Assembly (NCBI GenBank): GCA_043769275.1
Contig: JAYVJM010000005.1
Coordinates: 1-48,940 of the forward strand
Direction of reading: 5' to 3'
Length of the DNA stretch: 48,940 bases
Origin: JAYVJM01 sp043769275
GTDB lineage: Bacteria > Pseudomonadota > Gammaproteobacteria > Pseudomonadales > UBA7239
The notes under the pieces were generated by a model. It saw only the letters and a list, made by a program, of their open reading frames with translations. It had not been told where the DNA came from and searched no databases. A program made the translations under genes and the position numbers. Below, in pieces: positions 8,908-17,438 of the stretch; the stretch's first letter is position 1; the number at the start of each line of letters is the position of its first letter.

Positions 8908-10047
8908 CTATCTCCAATTTTCGATTTCAACCAACAGCGCATCACGCAACACATCGCCACGCCAACCGGAAAAACGCGCAGGCATTAACTGCGCATTCGC
9001 CGCGCTATGACTACGTATAAGCTGCTCCAGCTCTTGGCGACGAAGCAACAGATCAGGCGGCAAGTCAAGGCTCCTTGCAATACTGTCAGCCAAGGCGCGT
9101 GCTGCTTTGGCGCGTGCCGCTTCCGCACGGCTCAAAGGCTCTGCAATAAACGGGCAAAGCAGATCAGGCGGGACGGTACGCGCCAGCTGTAAAAACTGCT
9201 CACCAAACCGCCGGATGCTGGATGGCGTAAAACCATCAATAGCTGACAAATCACCCAAATGCCGTGGTGGCTTGCGGGCGATATCGACCAAAACATGATC
9301 GCGCGCAATATGGTTTCGCGGCTTGTTGCAACTACGGGCAAGCGCATCGCGGCCTAATAACAAATGCCACAAACAGCGACGCTCTTGCGTATTCAATTTA
9401 TTAATACTGCTAATGCGCTCAATGCTGTAAACCGCATCACGCTGTTCGCAATAGCGGGCAAGTTGGCGACTGTTATCTTCCATCGCCCAGTGAAGACGCT
9501 GCTGTCGCGTTAATTCTAGGTGCAGGTGCCTATATAGCGTCGGCAAATAGAGCACATCCAAACAGGCATAGTGTTTTTGCTCAACAGTCAGCGGGCGAGC
9601 CAGCCAGTCAGAGCGACATTGATCCTTGCTGATTTCTATAGACAAGACGGCCTGTACTAAGCGGCTATAACCTATCGACGCACCATGACAACAAAAAGCA
9701 GCTGCAATTTGCGTATCAAATAAAGGCTCTGGCAAAACGTGCAACAAGCGGTCGAACACTTCCAAATCTTCACTGGCTGCATGAACAACTTTTATGACAG
9801 AAGGATCGGTAAGTACCCTCGCGAACGGTGAAAAATCTTTCACTCTTAACACGTCAATCAGCCAGCAATGCTGCCCATCGCTAACTTGGATCAATGCGGG
9901 GATAGGGTGGAATGTGTCGGCACGAATAAATTCTGTGTCGATACCCAACGCTGGCACGGTAAGCCAATGTTCTGCGGCCAATACAAGAGCGGCATCGCTC
10001 GCAATATACGCGCCCTCAACAGGGACTTTGTGACTTTGCAAACTCAT
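8908..10047 (-). CDS. rnd: Ribonuclease D
   Basis: A 3'-5' exoribonuclease that trims tRNA precursors. The 379 residues begin with a DEDDy nuclease domain: D and E in LGIDTEFIRADTF, D in VVHAASEDLEVFD, and Y/D in HYACLDVLYL. Two helical HRDC-like regions follow, the expected RNase D layout and length. The ATG overlaps the recR stop by four bases, and ycgL begins three bases after its stop, so recR-rnd-ycgL are very likely co-translated. Confidence 0.94.
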   Translation of the reverse strand: MSLQSHKVPVEGAYIASDAALVLAAEHWLTVPALGIDTEFIRADTFHPIPALIQVSDGQHCWLIDVLRVKDFSPFARVLTDPSVIKVVHAASEDLEVFDRLLHVLPEPLFDTQIAAAFCCHGASIGYSRLVQAVLSIEISKDQCRSDWLARPLTVEQKHYACLDVLYLPTLYRHLHLELTRQQRLHWAMEDNSRQLARYCEQRDAVYSIERISSINKLNTQERRCLWHLLLGRDALARSCNKPRNHIARDHVLVDIARKPPRHLGDLSAIDGFTPSSIRRFGEQFLQLARTVPPDLLCPFIAEPLSRAEAARAKAARALADSIARSLDLPPDLLLRRQELEQLIRSHSAANAQLMPARFSGWRGDVLRDALLVEIENWR

Positions 10048-10640
10048 ATTTTTGTTCTGCCAGACAGTGCGTGCGCCAGCGTGCCGCCATCCACATATTC
10101 AAGCTCGCCACCCAAGGGAACACCGTGCGCAATGCGTGAACTGGCTATGTGTATTTCACGGGCACGTTCAGCAATATAGTAGGCGGTCGCTTCACCTTCC
10201 AGTGTAGCGTTAGTGGCCAATATTAACTCCTCAACAGGCTCTCTCTGTAAGCGCGCGAGCAGCTCCGGCACGCCGATTTCCGCAGGCCCAATGCCGTCGA
10301 TGGGCGATAACTTGCCATGCAAAACAAAATACAGACCCTGAAAACTTCCAGCATTTTCAATAGCCAAAGCATCAACTGGCGTTTCCACTACGCATACTGT
10401 GCTGCGCTGACGGCGCGGATTGGCACAAATTTCACACAGTGTTTGCTCTGTAAGTGTGCGGCAGTCTGCACAGCGCCCGACACGCTCCAGCGCACGCTCA
10501 AGACTTTGAACCAAGCGCATTGCGCCATCCCTACGCTGCTCCAATAACTGAAACGCCATGCGCTGAGCAGATTTCGGCCCCACACCAGGCAAGCAACGCA
10601 AGGCGGTAATCAATTCATCAATGAGCGGACTAAAAGACAT
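10044..10640 (-). CDS. recR: Recombination protein RecR
   Basis: A recombination mediator working with RecF and RecO to load RecA on gapped DNA. The 198 residues show the helix-hairpin-helix LPGVGPKSAQRMAF, the four-cysteine zinc finger (CADCRTLTEQTLCEICANP) and the Toprim domain (VCVVETPVDALAIE and LATNATLEGEATAYYIAE). Length matches the family exactly. In many bacteria recR follows dnaX and ybaB; here it instead heads the minus-strand run recR-rnd-ycgL-orf-ntrB-ntrC, with the divergent ampG-like gene upstream. Confidence 0.96.
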   Translation of the reverse strand: MSFSPLIDELITALRCLPGVGPKSAQRMAFQLLEQRRDGAMRLVQSLERALERVGRCADCRTLTEQTLCEICANPRRQRSTVCVVETPVDALAIENAGSFQGLYFVLHGKLSPIDGIGPAEIGVPELLARLQREPVEELILATNATLEGEATAYYIAERAREIHIASSRIAHGVPLGGELEYVDGGTLAHALSGRTKI

Positions 10641-10785
10641 GGTTAAGGATTCTGCCCAATTAAAGTTATTAACAACAAAGCTGCAACCACAAGTTTTTTA
10701 AGCACAAAAAAGCCAAGCTCAGGAAGTTTGTACTGCAGTTGACACCCTGTATGATAATACCTTTAACCTATCGACGGGGATATTG

Positions 10786-12075
10786 ATGATAAATTGGAAT
10801 ATTCTGAACGGCACGCGCTACCCCTTTTTAGAGCGCAACATGTTGATCTGCGTTCTGATCGGCTTTAGCTCCGGCCTGCCACTATGGCTGCTGATTAACT
10901 TACTGCCCGCCTGGCTGGCCGAGAGCCATATCAGCTTAAAAACCATCGGCGCGATGAGTTTAATCATGCTGCCCTATACGTGGAAGTTTTTGTGGGCACC
11001 GTTGATGGATCGTGTCGCTTTGCCACTGGGGCGCAGGCGCGGCTGGATGTGGCTATCACAGCTCGCGCTATTGCTTGCCATTTGCGGCTACGGCCAGCTC
11101 AATCCACAAACCGACATGCAATGGGTAATTGCTTTGTCTCTGGCCGTAGCAGTATTCAGTGCAACGCAAGATATTGCCATCGACGCCTACCGCCGCGAAT
11201 TACTGCCCGATGAAGAAATGGGCTTAGGCAGCGCATTGCATGTTAACGCCTACAAACTTGCCAGCTTGGTGCCAGGATCGCTGGCGCTTATTCTTGCCGA
11301 TCACATTCCATGGAGCTGGGTTTTTGTCATCACCGCGCTTTTTATGCTGCCCGGATTTTTAACCAGTTTATGGGTAAAAGAGCCTGCACAATTCTCGACC
11401 CCTACCACGCTGCGCGCTGCGATAGTCGAACCTTTTACTGAATTTATTGGGCGTAACGGCTGGAAAACAGCGGTTTATCTCATGCTCTTTATATTGCTGT
11501 ACAAAATGGGCGACAGCATGGCCACAGCACTGGCAACGCCGTTTTATCTGGAAATGGGATTTACCAAAACAGAAATTGGCACCGTGGCCAAAACAGCAGG
11601 GCTGACCGCCTCTATTGCCGGCGGGCTCATCGGCGGGCTATGGATGTTGCGTCTAGGTATCACGCGTGCGCTATGGCTATTTGGCGTAGCGCAAATGGTC
11701 ACCATTCTGGGCTTTGCTGTACTGGCAAAAACCGGTGCAGTGCTGTGGGTGTTGGCATCTGCTATTGCGCTGGAAGCCCTAGGCACCGGCATGGGCACAA
11801 CGGCTTTTGTCGCGTTTATCGCCAGCCAGACAGATAAACGCTACACCGCCACCCAATTTGCTCTATTTACCAGCCTATCAGCGGTACCGCGCAGCTTTAT
11901 TAACGCAAGCACCGGCTGGATAGTGGAGGGATTGGGCTGGTTTAACTTTTACTTACTGTGTACCGCGCTAGCACTGCCAGGCATGTTTTTACTCATAAAA
12001 ATCGCGCCGTGGCCAAAAAAAGCATCTACTGCCATCCGTAGCGACGCGCAAAAAAGCCTTTCATCGCTTGGGTAA
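10786..12075 (+). CDS. ampG: AmpG-like MFS permease
   Basis: A major facilitator superfamily transporter of the AmpG type, which imports anhydro-muropeptides for cell-wall recycling and indirectly controls beta-lactamase induction. The protein has about 429 residues and roughly 12 hydrophobic helices. Family-typical stretches are KFLWAPLMDRV followed by LGRRRGW, and SATQDIAIDAYRREL. The ATG at 10786 has GGGGA five bases upstream; the TTG one codon earlier is less likely. The last 50 bases overlap the 3' end of the convergent mgtA gene. Substrate assignment is by family only. Confidence 0.88.
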   Translation: MINWNILNGTRYPFLERNMLICVLIGFSSGLPLWLLINLLPAWLAESHISLKTIGAMSLIMLPYTWKFLWAPLMDRVALPLGRRRGWMWLSQLALLLAICGYGQLNPQTDMQWVIALSLAVAVFSATQDIAIDAYRRELLPDEEMGLGSALHVNAYKLASLVPGSLALILADHIPWSWVFVITALFMLPGFLTSLWVKEPAQFSTPTTLRAAIVEPFTEFIGRNGWKTAVYLMLFILLYKMGDSMATALATPFYLEMGFTKTEIGTVAKTAGLTASIAGGLIGGLWMLRLGITRALWLFGVAQMVTILGFAVLAKTGAVLWVLASAIALEALGTGMGTTAFVAFIASQTDKRYTATQFALFTSLSAVPRSFINASTGWIVEGLGWFNFYLLCTALALPGMFLLIKIAPWPKKASTAIRSDAQKSLSSLG

Positions 12076-14791
12076 GCCCGATGTAACACAGCAATATGAC
12101 GATCAAAAACGGGAAATACATCATGGGCAACGCCTGTAATTTAAAATAAGCCGCCAGCGGGCCCATCGGCAGGAATATCCCAACAGCAGCAATCATCACC
12201 GTCATCATGAGCAAAGGCCACGCGGCACGGCTTTGCAAAAAGGGAACTTTGCGCGTGCGTAACATGTGAATGATGAGCGTCTGCGACAACAAACCTTCAA
12301 CAAACCAACCCGATTGAAAAAGGGTTTGATGGTCGACTGTATTGGCAGAAAAAACGAACCACATCAACGAAAAAGTAACGATATCAAACACCGAGCTAAT
12401 GGGGCCAAAAAACAGCATGAAACGCCCCAAACCATTAGGATCCCACTTTTGAGGCTTTTGTAATGACTCTTCGTCCACGTTATCAAATGGAATGGTGATT
12501 TGTGACACATCGTAAAGCAGATTTTGTACCAGTAAATGCAAAGGCAACATGGGTAAAAAAGGCAGGAAAGCACTGGCTACCAGGACAGAAAATACGTTGC
12601 CAAAATTAGAGCTGGCGGTCATGTGGATGTACTTGAGCATATTGGCGAAGGTTTTACGGCCTTCAATAATGCCCTGCTCCAACACCATCAAACTCTTTTC
12701 CAGCAGGATGATATCCGCCGCCTCTTTGGCAATATCCACAGCAGAATCAACAGAAATGCCAATATCTGCCGCACGCAGGGCGGGCGCGTCGTTAATGCCG
12801 TCACCCATAAACCCAACCACATGCCCTTTGTCGCGCAACAAACGCACAATACGTTCTTTGTGGGTGGGCGTGAGCTTGGCAAACACCGTGGTCGTCTCCA
12901 CCACAGCCAATAGCTGGGCATCATCCATTTCATCAAGCTGGCTGCCCAAGAGAAAGCACTGCACAGACAGACCAACTTCTTTGCACACCTTCAGCGTGAC
13001 ACGTTCGTTATCACCCGTAAGCACTTTTACATCAATACCGCTGGACTTAAGGGCTTTGAGCGCAGGCGCGGTACTTTCTTTAGGCGGATCAAGAAAAGCC
13101 ACATAACCCACCAACGTCAAATCACTTTCATCGGCCACGCTGTAGTTGTCACTCAACGGCGGCATTTCCTTGTACGCCACTGCCACAACGCGTAAACCTT
13201 CTTGATTCAAACTTGCGGTTACGTTCAGAATTTGCGTCATCAACGCGGCATTTAACGGCTCAATTTTGTCGCCGTGACGCACGCGCGTACACACCGCTAA
13301 CATTTCCTCCAGTGCGCCTTTGCAGATCAGCTCGTGGTGATCTTCACGTTCACTGACCACAACCGACATACGGCGACGCGAAAAATCAAAAGGAATTTCA
13401 TCCACTTTCCGGTAGTTTTTGGCCAAACCCAACGTGGCCGGTAACTCACCGTGCTCCAACACGGCAACATCCAGCAAGTTTTTCAGGCCGGTTTGGTAAT
13501 AGCTGTTCAAGTAAGCCATTTCTAGCACTTCATTGCAGACGGCACCAAACGCATCGGTATGCCGCTCCAGAACAATTTTATCCTGCGTTAACGTGCCGGT
13601 TTTATCGGTACACAAAACATCCATCGCGCCAAAGTTTTGAATAGCGTCAAGCCGCTTAACGATCACTTTTTTTCGGCTCAAGCTGATAGCGCCTCTAGCA
13701 AGCGTGGAAGTGACAATCATCGGCAACATTTCAGGCGTTAGCCCAACAGCAACAGATAGCGCAAACAGAGCGGCCTCTAACCAATTGCCTTTCGTAAAGC
13801 CATTGAGCAACAAAACCAAAGGAGCCATCACAAACATGAAGCGAATAAGCACCCAACTTACCTTGTTGATGCCCATCTGAAACTGCGTCGGCGTCGTGTC
13901 GGCGGCGGTCACCCGTTCGGCTAACGCCCCAAAATAACTCTGGTTTCCGGTGGCGATCACCACCGCAGTAGCCGTGCCACTGACGACGTTGGTAGCCATA
14001 AAACACAGATTATCTAGCGCCAATGGATTGTTTACGCCCTCATCTCGCTGCTCAACAAACTTTTCAACCGGCATAGATTCGCCAGTCAACATCGCCTGAC
14101 TGATAAACAAATCTTTAGCACTAATCAGTCGTAAATCAGCGGGAATCATGTCGCCGGCAGACAACGCCACCAAATCACCCGGCACCAGCTTCTGAATGGG
14201 CAGCTCAATCCTAGTGGCTTCATGCGGATGCAATTGCACACCGTAATATTGGAAAGCGGTACCTGCCGCGTCTTTCGCGAAATCACGACGCAATACGGTC
14301 GCCGTATTACTAACCATTTTTTTGAGATTATCGGCGGCGTTATTTGAACGTCGTTCCTGCACAAAACGCAGTGCTGTGGAAATAAGCACCATCGCGCCGA
14401 TCACGACAGTCGCCTTTATATCCTCGGTGAAATAAGAAATTACCGCCAAAACTGTAAGCAGCACATTGAACGGGTTGCGATAACATAGCCACAGATGCAT
14501 CCACCAACGCAGTGGTTTTTCGTGCTCCACTTCGTTGAGGCCAACACGCGCCAACCGCTCTTCGGCTTCCACTTCATTGAGGCCATCAGCGTGCGCGTCC
14601 ATCTGCTGTAGAAGCGTACCGATTGGCATTTTTGACATAGCCAGATGCCGTGCAGCAATTTGATCTGGCATCGCCTTACCAACTGCGGCACCACGCAACA
14701 AATCGAGAAGCACAAGATGCCGAAACTGGCGCACAGACAGATTTTTTTGCACAAACGCCAATAGGCGTATTTTGAAAGTATCGAACTGCAT
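12026..14791 (-). CDS. mgtA: Mg2+-importing P-type ATPase, MgtA type
   Basis: A P3B-type ATPase that imports Mg2+ across the inner membrane. Key motifs are DKTGTLT (phosphorylated Asp in LCTDKTGTLTQDK), the TGES loop (LTGESMPVEKF), KGALEEM in the nucleotide-binding domain, LTGDN and MGDGINDAPALRAADIGISVD. About ten membrane segments are present, with the large cytoplasmic loop between M4 and M5. The ATG at 14791 has GGGAG about seven bases upstream and gives 921 residues, near the usual 900; the longer frame adds 14. A leader of several hundred bases precedes it. The 3' end overlaps ampG by 50 bases. Confidence 0.94.
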   Translation of the reverse strand: MQFDTFKIRLLAFVQKNLSVRQFRHLVLLDLLRGAAVGKAMPDQIAARHLAMSKMPIGTLLQQMDAHADGLNEVEAEERLARVGLNEVEHEKPLRWWMHLWLCYRNPFNVLLTVLAVISYFTEDIKATVVIGAMVLISTALRFVQERRSNNAADNLKKMVSNTATVLRRDFAKDAAGTAFQYYGVQLHPHEATRIELPIQKLVPGDLVALSAGDMIPADLRLISAKDLFISQAMLTGESMPVEKFVEQRDEGVNNPLALDNLCFMATNVVSGTATAVVIATGNQSYFGALAERVTAADTTPTQFQMGINKVSWVLIRFMFVMAPLVLLLNGFTKGNWLEAALFALSVAVGLTPEMLPMIVTSTLARGAISLSRKKVIVKRLDAIQNFGAMDVLCTDKTGTLTQDKIVLERHTDAFGAVCNEVLEMAYLNSYYQTGLKNLLDVAVLEHGELPATLGLAKNYRKVDEIPFDFSRRRMSVVVSEREDHHELICKGALEEMLAVCTRVRHGDKIEPLNAALMTQILNVTASLNQEGLRVVAVAYKEMPPLSDNYSVADESDLTLVGYVAFLDPPKESTAPALKALKSSGIDVKVLTGDNERVTLKVCKEVGLSVQCFLLGSQLDEMDDAQLLAVVETTTVFAKLTPTHKERIVRLLRDKGHVVGFMGDGINDAPALRAADIGISVDSAVDIAKEAADIILLEKSLMVLEQGIIEGRKTFANMLKYIHMTASSNFGNVFSVLVASAFLPFLPMLPLHLLVQNLLYDVSQITIPFDNVDEESLQKPQKWDPNGLGRFMLFFGPISSVFDIVTFSLMWFVFSANTVDHQTLFQSGWFVEGLLSQTLIIHMLRTRKVPFLQSRAAWPLLMMTVMIAAVGIFLPMGPLAAYFKLQALPMMYFPFLIVILLCYIGLTQAMKGFFARRYGWQ

Positions 14792-14892
14792 AAGTAACTC
14801 CCGCGTCAGACGCAAGGTCTGACATGGATACACGTTATTAATTCACTCATGCCCTTTAACGGTAGCACATCACGCAATGTGATAAGACAAGT

Positions 14893-14940
14893 CTAAGACC
14901 ACTAAGACCACTAAGACAAATAACAGATAACAGATAACAT
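14893..14940. repeat. Adjacent short tandem repeats in the mgtA leader
   Basis: Three 9-base units CTAAGACCA (the last ending CAA) at 14893-14919 are followed directly by three 7-base units ATAACAG (the last ATAACAT) at 14920-14940. They lie about 100-150 bases upstream of the mgtA start. Confidence 0.8.
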
Positions 14941-14996
14941 ATTGGGAGCGACACAAGAGGCCGAATGGCCAAAAGACACCACTACCCGCCAGAGAC

Positions 14997-15053
14997 GGCA
15001 AGGTAGCGGCAAAAAAAGCTGCGAAACCTTGCCTAACCGTCGATCTTTGATCG
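14997..15053 (-). promoter_or_regulatory. Two hairpins in the putative mgtA leader
   Basis: Read on the minus strand, CGATC-AAA-GATCG (15053-15041) forms a small stem. It is followed by GGCAAGGT...ACCTTGCC (15033-14997), an 8-base stem with an inner GCAGC/GCCGC region around seven U residues. There is no U-tract after the second stem, so it is not a standard terminator. The larger hairpin starts at the stop of the leader frame. A role in mgtA control is inference from position. Confidence 0.35.
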
Positions 15054-15188
15054 GCTACAACAACAACTTCCCATAAAGCCTTCCTCTGAAAATGGGCGTG
15101 CATGGTAAGCGACCGAACAGAATGTTGTCCACCCTGTGTATTGACTGCCGCCTTGGTTTTCATGCGTTTCTCTGATTGCTTTTGTCAT
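15033..15188 (-). CDS. Candidate 51-residue leader ORF upstream of mgtA
   Basis: An ATG at 15188 preceded by GGAGGGCAGGATA, one of the strongest ribosome-binding sites in the window, opens a 51-codon frame (MTKAIRETHENQGG...) ending at 15033, where a hairpin begins. The peptide contains CCCSRSK near its end and matches no family I know. An overlapping 97-codon frame (15163 to 14870) weakens the case. It could be a regulatory leader peptide for mgtA, as MgtL is in enteric bacteria, but it shares no sequence with MgtL. Confidence 0.3.
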   Translation of the reverse strand: MTKAIRETHENQGGSQYTGWTTFCSVAYHARPFSEEGFMGSCCCSRSKIDG

Positions 15189-15313
15189 TATCCTGCCCTC
15201 CACAAACAAACTAAAAGTCATTAAAAATACCAACATAATCATCTTTAGTGCTTGTTTGCATACTGCTTGCGGTCTAAAATCGGAAAGCTTGCAAGCCGTT
15301 GGGGGATGTTTTT

Positions 15314-17152
15314 ATGCTGTCTTTATATAGCAGAGATACTTATAGCCTTAGACAACACTATAGGTTTCGATCGTTGCTCTTAGTAGCGCTACTATTGGTT
15401 GTGACAGAAATAACGTGGGCACAGCCCTTATCAGCCGAAGGCATTTACAACCATTTACACGCAAAGTTCCCGCAGTACAACAACGTGACTTACGCAGAGC
15501 CATCAGAAAACTATTTAACACCTGGCGACTGGCTGGTGCAGACACCAAACAGTTGGGGCACAAGCCTAAGCACATATAATCAAGGCTTTACTCCGAAAGG
15601 ACACAATAAGATTGATCCACAGTTTTTTGTGCCTACCTGCCAAACGCAAGCCGATTGTGGCGGTGTTAGCAAGTGTAAAACAGCCGCATTTACGCGGGAC
15701 GATCGGAAATTATGCTTAAGCAGTGCGCACAAGGTAATGGAAATTTTTTACAATACATTTATTAGCGCAAACAGCACAGTAGACATTACTACATTGGGAA
15801 AGCCGATTGGCACAATACCCTTGATTATGCACCCGACCGACTTTGCTTATACATCCACATTAAGAAACGCCATCACAACGCTTGGCCATAAAAGCATTGC
15901 CACAGGAAAACCCATTACCATCCGCTTATTGGAGGGTGCATACCCGCCCTTTATTAGCGAGCATAGCGAGCAGGCACTGGAAAGCACCCATAACTCACAC
16001 AACTTACAACTAGGTGACCCAGTTTTGGAGTGGTACTTAGAAGATATTACCTCTGGGTTACCTGCTAATAATAAGGTAACTGTATCCGTTGCCAACGAAA
16101 GGTCTTGCTCATTTAAACCCAACTGCGGCAATCATAATGATCAACAAAACATCATACTGAAGTTTTCTTTCAATCATGGCAAAACAGTTATTGTGGATAA
16201 CAGCACCGTTATTGCTGGCGGGCAAGATTTGTGGGGCGATGATTATGCTGGCATAAATCCAGTGAACGACTCCAGTATAAAAATTTCTGGGGCTGTCGCG
16301 GCTGGAGCTACTGCCTACATGAATACCCTATGGAAGTATATGAGCGATCACCCTAGCTTGCTAGTGAATCATTGCTCTACCTACAGCAATGGAGTTATTT
16401 CTGGCTGTATAACTGACGCTACAGCACCAAACACCCGTTCAACTGTTATAAATACAAATACATTTCCAGTGCAAGCCATGTTTGTTAGTAAATTAAACAA
16501 TGGTGTAGGTGTTGGGGACGATGCTGACCAATCAGAAGTCGCTCGCGTTTTTGCCCTAAAAAACGCCACTACATCTATAAAAATCAGCCAGCAAGCCCTA
16601 TTTAAGATAGGGCATATTTTACCGTTCGCGAGACACCCCATTCTGCACCCGCTTGGCACCATAGACGGCAATGTAATACAGGCTATAGCCCATGCCATAC
16701 GAAACCATTCAACGGATGTTTATATTGTCACTAGCCAAGTAAATCACACTAGTTATGCAAGCCCAGTAGATTTACAATATCTCTATGACGCTATATTACA
16801 TTCTATGAAGTCTGATTGTGATTTGAATACGGGTGATGCAGAGGAAAAGTTGAGCTCTCGTTCTCTGCAATCGAATTGTTATCCGGATGATGCAAAAGCT
16901 AAGCAAGCTTTAAATAAACACTTGCATCTTGCCTACCTGAATTACACAGACTCGACTGACAGTACGATCAGAGCACACAATAAATTCTGGATGGTTGATG
17001 ACAAAGTATTTTATTTTGGCAGCCATAACTTTTATCCGAGCTCACTGCAGCAATTTGGCGTGATTGTAGATAGCACCATGGCAGCTACAGACTTAAACAA
17101 TACTTTTTGGACGCCCATGTGGTTTAATTCAAATAAATTTACTCCGAAGTGA
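15314..17152 (+). CDS. Secreted phospholipase D superfamily protein
   Basis: A 612-residue exported protein with two complete HKD motifs. The first is HGKTVIVD at H288 followed by GGQD; the second is HNKFWMVD at H555 followed by GSHN. Paired HKD motifs build the PLD active site, used by phospholipases, cardiolipin synthases and nucleases. A hydrophobic signal segment (SLLLVALLLVVTEITWA) directs export. A cysteine cluster (CQTQADCGGVSKC and a further Cys) may form disulfides. I chose the ATG at 15314, with GGGGGA upstream. The gene looks AT-richer than its neighbours, stands alone and is flanked by repeats, suggesting acquisition. The substrate cannot be told. Confidence 0.85.
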   Translation: MLSLYSRDTYSLRQHYRFRSLLLVALLLVVTEITWAQPLSAEGIYNHLHAKFPQYNNVTYAEPSENYLTPGDWLVQTPNSWGTSLSTYNQGFTPKGHNKIDPQFFVPTCQTQADCGGVSKCKTAAFTRDDRKLCLSSAHKVMEIFYNTFISANSTVDITTLGKPIGTIPLIMHPTDFAYTSTLRNAITTLGHKSIATGKPITIRLLEGAYPPFISEHSEQALESTHNSHNLQLGDPVLEWYLEDITSGLPANNKVTVSVANERSCSFKPNCGNHNDQQNIILKFSFNHGKTVIVDNSTVIAGGQDLWGDDYAGINPVNDSSIKISGAVAAGATAYMNTLWKYMSDHPSLLVNHCSTYSNGVISGCITDATAPNTRSTVINTNTFPVQAMFVSKLNNGVGVGDDADQSEVARVFALKNATTSIKISQQALFKIGHILPFARHPILHPLGTIDGNVIQAIAHAIRNHSTDVYIVTSQVNHTSYASPVDLQYLYDAILHSMKSDCDLNTGDAEEKLSSRSLQSNCYPDDAKAKQALNKHLHLAYLNYTDSTDSTIRAHNKFWMVDDKVFYFGSHNFYPSSLQQFGVIVDSTMAATDLNNTFWTPMWFNSNKFTPK

Positions 17153-17233
17153 TGCGGCAATTATTATAGAGGGCTCCGCAGAAAGGCTATATCCTCTTTG
17201 GCGGGCGTAGGACATAAGGGCGCAATGCCGATT

Positions 17234-17263
17234 GTTGGGTTACGGCCTACAGCCTAACCCAAC
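17234..17263. repeat. GTTGGGTTA/TAACCCAAC palindrome
   Basis: A perfect 9-base stem (17234-17242 with 17255-17263) encloses CGGCCTACAGCC. The flanks GGCGGGCGTAGG and CCTACGGGCTG are also roughly complementary. This is a dispersed intergenic palindrome of the kind common in proteobacterial genomes. It may also terminate transcription from the PLD-like gene. Confidence 0.65.
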
Positions 17264-17285
17264 CTACGGGCTGTCCGTACCGATA

Positions 17286-17427
17286 CGTCATTCCCGCGCA
17301 GGCGGGACAAAAAAGCGCGAAGCGCGTTGAACAGCCAGCGGCTGCCCCGCGGGGCGAGCGTAGCGAGTAATCCAGGAGTATTGACTTTAGCTTGCAAAAC
17401 TGGATTCCCGCCTATGCGGGAATGACG
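17286..17427. repeat. MITE-like element with 22-base terminal inverted repeats
   Basis: The left end CGTCATTCCCGCGCAGGCGG (from 17286) and the right end, whose reverse complement is CCGTCATTCCCGCATAGGCG, are nearly identical inverted repeats bounding about 142 bases. Inside are smaller palindromes (GCGCGAAGCGCG, CCCCGCGGGG). There is no coding capacity. It ends 12 bases from the stop of the DUF4145 gene. It resembles the widespread ATTCCCGC...GCGGGAAT intergenic repeats. Confidence 0.75.
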
Positions 17428-17438
17428 GGACTGTCTAT

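Larger units (their letters stand above)
14792..15313. other. Long intergenic region between mgtA and the PLD-like gene
   Basis: About 520 bases separate the divergent mgtA and PLD-like genes. Read toward mgtA it holds a 51-codon frame with a strong Shine-Dalgarno, two hairpins, and two adjacent short tandem repeats, each listed separately. Promoters for both genes should also lie here, but I cannot pick convincing -35/-10 pairs. Confidence 0.6.

Noticed and set aside
10739..10758. TTGACA followed by GATAAT upstream of the AmpG-like gene
   Set aside because: The two boxes are only eight bases apart, so they cannot form one sigma-70 promoter. A TTTGTA/TATGAT pair with 17-base spacing is too weak to call.
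14870..15163. 97-codon minus-strand frame with a hydrophobic end upstream of mgtA
   Set aside because: The hydrophobic part is the translation of the short tandem repeats, and the start has only a weak ribosome-binding site. The overlapping 51-codon frame has a much better one.
17286..17427. Possible CRISPR or attachment site in the repeat block downstream of the PLD-like gene
   Set aside because: There are no regularly spaced identical repeats and no integrase gene or tRNA. The terminal inverted repeats fit a MITE-like element better.
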